Positions 34,612 to 42,772 of a stretch of DNA of 64,000 bases are shown here, piece by piece. Position 1 is the stretch's first letter. Every line of letters begins with the position of its first letter. A program made the position numbers and the translations under genes. This stretch comes from Planctomycetales bacterium 71-10. Lineage in GTDB: Bacteria; Planctomycetota; Planctomycetia; Isosphaerales; Isosphaeraceae. A model generated the notes under the pieces. It saw only the letters and a list, made by a program, of their open reading frames with translations, searched no databases and had not been told where the DNA came from. Location: contig MKTT01000084.1 of the NCBI GenBank assembly GCA_001898385.1, positions 59,332-123,331 on the forward strand. The letters run 5' to 3'.

Positions 34612-35550
34612 ATGGACGTCTTCTACACCGACCCGTTCGTCCTCCCCCTGCCGCCGACGCACTCGTTCCCGGCGACCAAGTACGCCCGGCTCCGGCGTCG
34701 GCTGGTCGACGAGGCGATCATCTCGGCCGGATGGCTCCGCATCCCCGAGCGGGCCACCGCCGAGGAGATCGCCCGCGCCCACGACCCGGGCTACTACGCC
34801 CAGGTGGTCGAGGGCCGGCTCTCGGAGCGCGAGGTCCGGGAGATCGGCCTCCCCTGGTCGCCCGAGTTGGTGGAGCGGTCGTTGCGCTCCGTCGGCGCGA
34901 CGCTCGCCGCGGCGCGGTCGGTGCTGTCGGAAAGTCCTCCGCTCGACGGTCTCCGCGTTGCGTTCAACCTGGCCGGGGGGACGCACCACGCGCACCGCGA
35001 CCGCGGCGCGGGGTATTGCGTGTTCAACGACACGGCGGTCGCCGCCCGCGCGATGCAGGCCGAGGGGCGCTGCCGCAAGGTCGTCGTCATCGACTGCGAC
35101 GTCCACCAGGGGGACGGCACGGCCGCCATCTTCGAGGGCGACCCGGACGTCTACACCTTCTCGATCCACGGGGCGAAGAACTACCCGCTCCGGAAGACGA
35201 CGAGCCGGCTGGACGTCGGGCTGGCCGACGGGACGGGCGACGAGGAATATCTCGCCGCGCTGGAGCCCGCGCTCGCGACGGCGATCGAGGAATCAGAGGC
35301 CGAGATGGCCTTCTATCTCGCGGGGTCGGACCCGTATGAAGGCGATCGCCTGGGCCGGATGAAGCTGACGAAGGCCGGCCTCGCCGCGCGGGATCGGATG
35401 GTCTTCGAGGCGTGCCGCGACGCCGGGCTGCCGGCGGCCGTCGCCATGGCCGGCGGCTACGCCCGCGACGTGGAGGACACCACGACCATCCAGGCCGAGA
35501 CGGTCCGGATCGCCGCGTCGATGGTCAGGGCTTCTCCAGGCGGCCGATGA
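34612..35550 (+). CDS. Histone deacetylase-like amidohydrolase
   Basis: The 312-residue protein has the arginase/deacetylase-type fold of the class IV-like bacterial HDAC group. Visible active-site features: the two His of GGTHHAH, GYCVFNDTAVAA, the zinc-binding Asp and His of DCDVHQGDGT, Asp in GSDPYEGD and the Tyr of AGGYARD. It should hydrolyse acyl-lysine, acetylpolyamine or a similar acyl-amine; the true substrate is unknown. It follows transketolase closely and overlaps the serpin gene tail-to-tail by 26 bases. Confidence 0.9.
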   Translation: MDVFYTDPFVLPLPPTHSFPATKYARLRRRLVDEAIISAGWLRIPERATAEEIARAHDPGYYAQVVEGRLSEREVREIGLPWSPELVERSLRSVGATLAAARSVLSESPPLDGLRVAFNLAGGTHHAHRDRGAGYCVFNDTAVAARAMQAEGRCRKVVVIDCDVHQGDGTAAIFEGDPDVYTFSIHGAKNYPLRKTTSRLDVGLADGTGDEEYLAALEPALATAIEESEAEMAFYLAGSDPYEGDRLGRMKLTKAGLAARDRMVFEACRDAGLPAAVAMAGGYARDVEDTTTIQAETVRIAASMVRASPGGR

Positions 35551-36742
35551 ACAGGATCGCGCCGGACTTCGCGTCGCGGATCAAGTAGAGGAACGGCCGG
35601 TCGGCCCGGAAGACGACCGGCGGGCGGGGGATGGCGCTCATGCGGACCCCCACGACGGCCGTGGCGGCGGCGGCCTCGGTCCCCTTCTCCTCGACCTCCA
35701 CGAACGCCTTGTGGACGACGGCCGAGAGGGCGATGTCGCGCCGGCCGGTGATGCCGGAGAAGTCGGCCTTCGAGGGGTCGAAGGCGTCGGGCATCCCCAG
35801 GCCGGACAGGACGTCCTTCAGGTCGAGCTGGGCCGTCGATCGGAACCGGGGGAGGGCCAGGTTCACGGCCGAGGGCCGCAGGGTCGTGGCCCACTCGTGG
35901 ACCTTCTCGGCGGTCAGCCCGGCCTCGACCGCCGCGAGGCCGTCGGCCTGCTTCGGCAGCACCACCAGCATCGCCAGCGAGCCGTCCTTGTACGGCAGGC
36001 CGACCACCTGGGCCTCGTCGTCCTCGCGATAGGGCAGCTGCTGGGCCGACTGGTTCATCATCTTCGCGGGGACGGGACCTCCCGCCGCCTGGAACGGCTC
36101 GTCCTTCGTGAGCTTGGGGTCGAAGGGAGACGCCCAGTATCCCTTGAAGTAGATGGCGCTCGTCAGGACGAACGACGTGTCGGCGCGGACGTGCTCGGGC
36201 TTCAGCAGATCCTGGATCTTGTCGCGGGTCTGGTCGGCCACCCAGCGGTTGACGACTGCGCGGGCGGCATCGGGCGAGTTGCGGAAGTCGACCCGATGCG
36301 GCTCGGCCCCGAAGGAGCGTCGGAGCCGGTCGAGGAACTCGGGGAGGATCGGCTCGGACTCGTCGAACCAGCCGGCGTTGGCCGTGGAGACCGCCGCGTC
36401 GCCGCCGTCGGTCGCGGCGATCGCGCCGCGGACGGCCTCGGCGAGCGCGCCCAGGCCGTCGGTGGAGCCGTCGGGGAGGTGGAGCACCTTCGCGATCTGG
36501 GCCGCGGTCTCGCCCTTCGCGCCGGCGGCCGTCATGCCCAGGGCGGTCGCCACGTTCAGCGGCGAGGCGAAGACGTTCCCGGGCCGGCCCGCGACGGCTC
36601 GATAGAGGTCGACCGTGAATCGGTTCGTCCCCGCGACGGCCTCGGCCGAGGGGGGCGACGCGGGCTTCTCTTCCGCACCCATGGCCGACGCCCCTCCGAT
36701 GAACGCGACCGCGGTCGCCAGGGCCTTCATCCCGGTTCTCAT
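35525..36742 (-). CDS. Exported serpin-family protease inhibitor
   Basis: The 405-residue protein has a signal peptide (about 1-22), then the full serpin fold: NVFASPLNVATALGMTAAGA, FVLTSAIYFKGYW, VNLALPRFRS, and the C-terminal PFLYLIRDAKSGAILFIGRL. The hinge of the reactive-centre loop is EEKGTEAAAATAV, the form typical of inhibitory serpins, so it should trap serine proteases by loop insertion. Counting from the hinge, the P1-P1' bond would be Met-Ser (Met codon at 35639-35641). The start at 36742 places the signal peptide first. Bacterial serpins are uncommon; GC content matches the neighbours, so contamination is unlikely. Confidence 0.93.
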   Translation of the reverse strand: MRTGMKALATAVAFIGGASAMGAEEKPASPPSAEAVAGTNRFTVDLYRAVAGRPGNVFASPLNVATALGMTAAGAKGETAAQIAKVLHLPDGSTDGLGALAEAVRGAIAATDGGDAAVSTANAGWFDESEPILPEFLDRLRRSFGAEPHRVDFRNSPDAARAVVNRWVADQTRDKIQDLLKPEHVRADTSFVLTSAIYFKGYWASPFDPKLTKDEPFQAAGGPVPAKMMNQSAQQLPYREDDEAQVVGLPYKDGSLAMLVVLPKQADGLAAVEAGLTAEKVHEWATTLRPSAVNLALPRFRSTAQLDLKDVLSGLGMPDAFDPSKADFSGITGRRDIALSAVVHKAFVEVEEKGTEAAAATAVVGVRMSAIPRPPVVFRADRPFLYLIRDAKSGAILFIGRLEKP

Positions 36743-36816
36743 GATTGTCGTTCCGATCGGTGGACGTGATCGATCCCCACGATCGTCGGTCGGAATCCGG
36801 CCCGATCGGGCGACGT

Positions 36817-37695
36817 TCAACGGCGTCCTCGGCCGCGATAGCCCCCGCCGGACCCGCCCGGCTTGTTCGCGTCCTGGGGCGGCCGGGCGGGCTCCTTGGC
36901 CCCCTCGCCGCTGACGCGGGTGACCATGTAGGTACCGCTCTTGGGGTTGCGCTCGATGTCCACCAGCTCCAGGTTGTCCGCGTCTTCGAGCAGGTGGGTG
37001 AAGCTGCGGTAGCCGAAGTAGCTTTCGTCGAACGAGGGCATCTTCCGCTTCATGGTGTCCTTGATCATCGAGGCGTACAGCACCTCGTGATTCTCGCGCC
37101 GGAGGGCCGCGCACGCCTCCATGAGCAGGCTGAAGACCTCGCGCTGCTTCTCGCTGAGGTTGGTCGGCAGGTTCGAGTTCAGGTCGATGGCGAGCTGCTG
37201 CTCGTTCTGCTCCTGGCGCTCCAGATCCTCGTAATAGATGAACTCGTCGCAGTTGTCGCGGAGGAGTTCGGAGGTCGACCCCTTCATCCCCAGGCCGATG
37301 ACGTGCTTGCCGTTCTCCTTGAGCTTGGAGACCAGCGGCGAGAAGTCGGAATCGCCCGAGACGATCACGAAGGTGTCGACGTGGGGCTTGCTCCAGGCCA
37401 GGTCCATCGCGTCGACGACCAGCCGGATGTCGGCCGAGTTCTTACCCGTCTGCGACCGCTTGGGGATCTCGATCAGCTCGATGGCCGACTCGTGGAACGG
37501 GGCCGTGTAGTTCGGATACCGGCTCCAGTCGGCGTACGACTTCTTGACGATCAGCTTCCCCTTCTCGACCAGCCGCTCCAGCACCTTCTGCACGTCGAAC
37601 TTGATCTTCCTCTGGCTCTGGAACCCCATGGCGAGGTTCTCGAGGTCGATGAAGACGGCCAGGTTCCGCTCGCGTTCGTGTTCGATCTTGGACAT
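36817..37695 (-). CDS. NYN-domain ribonuclease-like protein with LOTUS/OST-HTH domain
   Basis: The 292-residue protein has an N-terminal NYN (PIN-like) domain (about 10-160) with acidic active-site residues in AVFIDLENLA, SADIRLVVDAMDLA and IVSGDSDFSPLV. Its second part (about 185-265) reads MIKDTMKRKMPSFDESYFGY RSF-type text, matching the OST-HTH/LOTUS module. The last 30 residues are Gly/Arg-rich (GGSGGGYRGRGRR), like RNA-binding RGG tails. NYN domains are predicted RNases and LOTUS modules bind RNA or G-quadruplexes; this combination suggests an RNA-processing or decay enzyme. It is divergent from the YTV gene. Confidence 0.88.
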   Translation of the reverse strand: MSKIEHERERNLAVFIDLENLAMGFQSQRKIKFDVQKVLERLVEKGKLIVKKSYADWSRYPNYTAPFHESAIELIEIPKRSQTGKNSADIRLVVDAMDLAWSKPHVDTFVIVSGDSDFSPLVSKLKENGKHVIGLGMKGSTSELLRDNCDEFIYYEDLERQEQNEQQLAIDLNSNLPTNLSEKQREVFSLLMEACAALRRENHEVLYASMIKDTMKRKMPSFDESYFGYRSFTHLLEDADNLELVDIERNPKSGTYMVTRVSGEGAKEPARPPQDANKPGGSGGGYRGRGRR

Positions 37696-38045
37696 GGGTG
37701 GTGAGGCTCGCGACCTTGCGGGAGGCGTGGAAGGGGCGGGCGAGACGCGTGCGGTCCCCCCGGATTCGGCCTCATGTTACGCCAAATCCCCCCCCGCCTC
37801 AACCCGGCCCCCGCATTGTCCCTCGCGTCGCGAGGCCCATCCCGAAGAAAGTGGCCGCTCGTCGTCGACGACGGTGGAAATCGCGGGTGCATCGGCATAG
37901 ATTGGTGAGGATCGGATGCTTGGGGCGTTTCGGGGTTTTGTTCCAAAGCTTCCGGACGGGGAGGTCGGGCCGACAGGGATGTCGACTCGCACGCGCTCGG
38001 GCGAAGGGAGTCGGGATTCCTCTTCTTCAGCCAGGAGACGACGAC
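37696..38045. other. 350-base divergent intergenic region
   Basis: It separates the NYN-LOTUS gene (minus) from the YTV gene (plus) and must carry both promoters. A relatively AT-rich stretch (about 37895-37950) lies upstream of the YTV gene; no consensus promoter or long inverted repeat could be identified by eye. No supported coding sequence. Confidence 0.5.
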
Positions 38046-39947
38046 ATGAGATTCGTTTCGGCGGCCCTCCGTCGCGGCACGACGACGGCGCTGGCCTGGG
38101 GGGCGACGATCTCGGGCGGAGCCATGGCGTTCGACGGGCCCGCGCCGTCGTCTCAGGCCCCGACGCCGCAGGCCGCGGTCGCGGCGGGGCAGGTGACCTA
38201 CGAGACCGTCTACGACATCCAGTGCGTCCGGGTCCCGGTCGCGACCACCGAGACGCGCTATCGCACCGAGTATCGGACCCAGACGGTCCCCGTCACGCGG
38301 ACGGTCTGCGAGACCGTGCCGGTCACGACCAGCGAGACGCGCTATCGGACCGAGTGCCGCACGCAGGTCGTGCCGGTGACGAAGACGATCTACGAGTCGG
38401 TGCCGGTCACGGTCGATCAGACGAGGTATCGGACCGAATACCGCACCGAGACCGTCCCCGTCACCCGCACGGTGGTCGAGAGTGTGCCGGTCACGGTCGA
38501 TCAGACGCTGTATCGCACGGAGTATCGCACCGAGACCGTCCCCGTCACCCGCACGATCGTCGACACCCTGCCGATCACCGTGAACGAGACGCGGTACCGG
38601 ACCGAGCCGCGGACGCAGACGGTGCAGGTCCCCAGGACGGTTACCGAGGTCGTGAACGTCGACGAGACCTACACGGTCAGCATCCCCAGCCAGAAGACCG
38701 TCAACCAGACGATCTCCAAGACCGAGTACAAGCCGGTCTCCCGGGTCGAGAAGCGGCAGGAGTTCTATACCGTCCTCAAGCCCGTGACGAAGCAGGTGCT
38801 CCGGCCCCAGACGAAGACGGTCCTGACCCCGCAGGTCCAGACCTCCTACGTCCAGCAGTCGTACACCGAGAACGTCCCGGTCACGACCTGCCGGCAGGTG
38901 GTGGAGGAGCAGGGGGGGTATGAGTGCCGGACGATCCCGGTCTATTCCCCCGCCCCCGTCGACCCCTGCGCCTCGGTCACGACGGCCGGCGGCTGCGGCC
39001 ACAAGTGCGGGCATCGCGCCCGGTTCGGCGGCTGCGGCCATTGCGGCGGCGTCTCCAGCGCCAGCCTGTTCGGCGGCGTCGTCGGCGCTTCGGCCCAGGA
39101 GCCCTGCCAGGTGACCTACGCCACCCAGCAGGTCTACGTCTCCCGGCCCGTCGTCCGGACGATCTCGGAGACGAGCTACGTCCCCCAGACCCGGACGAAG
39201 TGCGTCCCCGTCCAGACCACGGTCCAGGTGCCGACGACCACCACGGAGATGGTCCCCGTCAGCGTCACCGAGGACGTCCCGACCCAGGAAGTGCGGACCA
39301 TCGACGTCCCCGTGACCACGATGGAGCCGACCACGACCACAGAGGTCGTGCCGGTGACGACCACGGTCTACACGGCCGAGAAGCGCACGCGGACGGTCCC
39401 CACGACGCAGTACAAGCAGGTGATGGAGGACGTCGCCCAGACCTATTGGGTGAAGGTCCCGTACACCGTCCCCGTCACCCAGTATCAGCAGCAGACGAAG
39501 CAGGTGACCGACAACGTCACCCGCCAGATGGCCGTCCGGATCCCGTACACCGAGAAGGTGACGACCTACCGCCAGCAGTCCAAGCAGGTGACCGAAAACG
39601 TCACCCGCCAGGTGTCCGTCCAGGTCCCCTATACCGAGAAGGTCACGACCTATCGGCAGGAGCCGAGGCAGGTGACCGAGAACGTCACGCAGACGACCAC
39701 GGTCCAGGTCCCGTACACGGTCCCCGTCACCCGCTATGAGACCCGCTCGAAGCAGGTGACCGAGGACGTGACGACCCAGACCTGCGTCCAAGTCCCCTAC
39801 ACGGTCTCGGTCACGACCTATCGGATCGAGCAGCGCTCCGTCGCCCGCCAGGTCCCGGTCTGCCGCGAGGCGATCGTCCCACCCCCGTGCCCCTGCCCGG
39901 AGGCCGCGATTTCCCCGGCGGCGGCCTCGCCCCAGGTCTCCTACTGA
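38046..39947 (+). CDS. YTV-repeat exported protein
   Basis: The 633-residue protein has a signal peptide-like start (about 1-28) and then dozens of near-identical units of about 15-30 residues built on VPVTxTxxxxVPVT, RYRTExRT and VQVPYTV-V-TYR. These match the planctomycete YTV domain. A Cys-rich insert (CGHKCGHRARFGGCGHCGG, about 317-337) separates an N-terminal and a C-terminal repeat block. Such proteins are thought to be part of the envelope or proteinaceous cell wall. The ATG at 38046 has AGGAG nine bases upstream. A strong hairpin follows the stop codon. Confidence 0.9.
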   Translation: MRFVSAALRRGTTTALAWGATISGGAMAFDGPAPSSQAPTPQAAVAAGQVTYETVYDIQCVRVPVATTETRYRTEYRTQTVPVTRTVCETVPVTTSETRYRTECRTQVVPVTKTIYESVPVTVDQTRYRTEYRTETVPVTRTVVESVPVTVDQTLYRTEYRTETVPVTRTIVDTLPITVNETRYRTEPRTQTVQVPRTVTEVVNVDETYTVSIPSQKTVNQTISKTEYKPVSRVEKRQEFYTVLKPVTKQVLRPQTKTVLTPQVQTSYVQQSYTENVPVTTCRQVVEEQGGYECRTIPVYSPAPVDPCASVTTAGGCGHKCGHRARFGGCGHCGGVSSASLFGGVVGASAQEPCQVTYATQQVYVSRPVVRTISETSYVPQTRTKCVPVQTTVQVPTTTTEMVPVSVTEDVPTQEVRTIDVPVTTMEPTTTTEVVPVTTTVYTAEKRTRTVPTTQYKQVMEDVAQTYWVKVPYTVPVTQYQQQTKQVTDNVTRQMAVRIPYTEKVTTYRQQSKQVTENVTRQVSVQVPYTEKVTTYRQEPRQVTENVTQTTTVQVPYTVPVTRYETRSKQVTEDVTTQTCVQVPYTVSVTTYRIEQRSVARQVPVCREAIVPPPCPCPEAAISPAAASPQVSY

Positions 39948-39960
39948 GCCGTCCGGGCTG

Positions 39961-40009
39961 CGGAACGATCGGCGAGCGTGGGGCCGCCCCCACGCTCGTC
40001 GTCGTTCCG
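39961..40009 (+). terminator. Strong hairpin after the YTV gene
   Basis: An 11 bp inner stem (CGAGCGTGGGG/CCCCACGCTCG, 39973-39983 with 39988-39998) is enclosed by an 8 bp outer stem (CGGAACGA/TCGTTCCG, 39961-39968 with 40002-40009). It starts 13 bases after the stop of the YTV gene. No U-run follows, which is usual in this high-GC genome. Confidence 0.55.
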
Positions 40010-40060
40010 GCCGCTACGATTGGGGATGACTCTCGAACCCGGGGGGGACGGAGCCTTCAG

Positions 40061-40134
40061 GGTGGTCCGGGCGGTCCGCCCGGACGTCCCCATCCCGAGA
40101 CCCGTCGACGTCCGGGCGGACCGCCCGGACCATC
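40061..40134. repeat. Nested inverted repeat, copy 2 of the dispersed family
   Basis: Arms 40061-40088 and 40107-40134 are reverse complements at 27 of 28 positions around an 18-base spacer that again contains CATCCCGA. Nearly all arm bases are identical to those of the copy at 29734-29809, including the inner CCGGGCGGTCCGCCCGG palindrome. It lies between the YTV-gene hairpin and the inverted-repeat element. Confidence 0.9.
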
Positions 40135-40162
40135 CATCGCCCCGAGTGACGGAGCGAAAACC

Positions 40163-40438
40163 AGTAACAGATGCTGCGTCGAAAACATGCCGATGTGGGT
40201 CGAAGACGGTCTTCCCCCCTCGCGGGGGAAGACAGACCCCGCAGGGGTCAGATGAGGGGGACGCGAAGCACGGGAGCCGTCGAGATTTCAGGGCCCGTCC
40301 GGGGCGGCCGTCGCGAATCCCGACGGCCTTCGTGACTCGCGTCCCCCTCATCCGGCCCTTCGGGCCACCTTCCCCCGCCGGGGGGGAAGGCCGTCGTCAT
40401 CGGCCTTTCCGGGTCTTTTCGACGGAGCAAGTAACAGA
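40163..40438. mobile_element. MITE-like element with 9 bp flanking direct repeat
   Basis: A 258-base segment (40172-40429) is bounded by imperfect terminal inverted repeats, TGCTGCGTCGAAAA at the left and TGCTCCGTCGAAAA read inward from the right, and is flanked on both sides by the 9 bp direct repeat AGTAACAGA (40163-40171 and 40430-40438), as expected of target duplication. Inside are hairpins (GTCTTCCCC/GGGGAAGAC at 40209-40233) and the paired sequence GATGAGGGGG/CCCCCTCATC. It codes for nothing. The right direct repeat abuts the methyltransferase stop codon. Confidence 0.65.
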
Positions 40439-40439
40439 G

Positions 40440-41251
40440 CTATACCCGTTCCGATCGAGGTTGATGTCGAGTGGCGAAGACCAGCCAGCCGCCGGCGCGC
40501 AGGCTGGGGAACCGGCCGGGGTTGGGGATGGGCGCGGCTGTGACCTCGTCGAGCGGCACGACCTCATCGACCCGGAAGCCGGCGAGGGACAGTTCGCGTC
40601 GCAGCTCGCCCCAGCGGTAGAGGTGGACCTCCATCCCGGGGATACCGCGATAGGTCATCCTGCGGTCGCCGAACTCGTCGCGCCCGCCGAAGAGACGGAG
40701 GGCCTGGCGGAGCAGCCAACGGCGGCCCTGGGGGTCGCGGAGGTTGAGCCAGACGTTGTGGGCGTGCAGCGCCAGCCTGCCGCCCGGCTTGAGGACCCGG
40801 GCCGCCTCCGCCAGGGCGCGGCGGCGCGCGTCGCGGCCCCGGATCATGCCGAGCGTGCTGAACATCGACAGCGCGTAGTCGAAGGTCGCCGAGGGGAGGC
40901 CGCCCAGGTGGCAGAGGTTGGCCTGGAGCGGCAGCAGCCGGTCGCCGACCCCCGCCTCCTCGGCCTTGCGGGCGACGACCTCCAGCATCGGCCGGGCTAG
41001 ATCGATCGAGACGACCTCGAACCCGCGGGCGGCGAACCGCAAGGAATGTCGGCCCGCGCCGCAGCCCAGGTCGACCAGCCGCCCGGGGGTCGGGAAGCGG
41101 GCGTCGAGGGCGTCGGCGTCGGCGTCGAACAGCGGGTGGCCGGCGAAGTAGGCGTCCTCCTCCGCGGCGAGGCGGGGCGTGTTCAGGTATTCCCAGAGCG
41201 GCGAGTTCACGCCCTGCGGGAGTCGCCAGGCCGGGGGAGGACGCCGCGCGC

Positions 41252-41255
<4 letters not shown>
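40440..41255 (-). CDS. Class I SAM-dependent methyltransferase
   Basis: The 271-residue protein has the SAM-binding motif I RLVDLGCGAGRHSLRFA (about 59-75), motif II VVSIDLARPML, and FDYALSMFSTLGMI (motif IV). It follows the methyltransferase 11/25 pattern, acting on a small molecule, lipid or sugar. Its start overlaps the stop of the GH13 gene by four bases (ATGA), so the two are cotranslated; methylation of a product of carbohydrate metabolism is possible, but there is no direct evidence. Ends just before the MITE-like element. Confidence 0.85.
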
Positions 41256-42715
<1,460 letters not shown>

Positions 42716-42772
42716 GAGGCGCTCCGGGGCTCGGCGGTCGGATCCGGGTCAGGTCGGATCCATTCTAGCCGA

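Noticed and set aside
32464..35169. 901-residue frame antisense to transketolase and the deacetylase
   Set aside because: The sense strand carries two complete recognised enzymes.
35525..36742. Serpin as eukaryotic contamination
   Set aside because: GC content, codon use and bacterial signal peptide match the surrounding genes and the gene overlaps its neighbour.
38046..39947. CRISPR-like array suggested by regularly repeated DNA
   Set aside because: The repeats are in-frame codons for YTV units, vary in length, and have no unique spacers.
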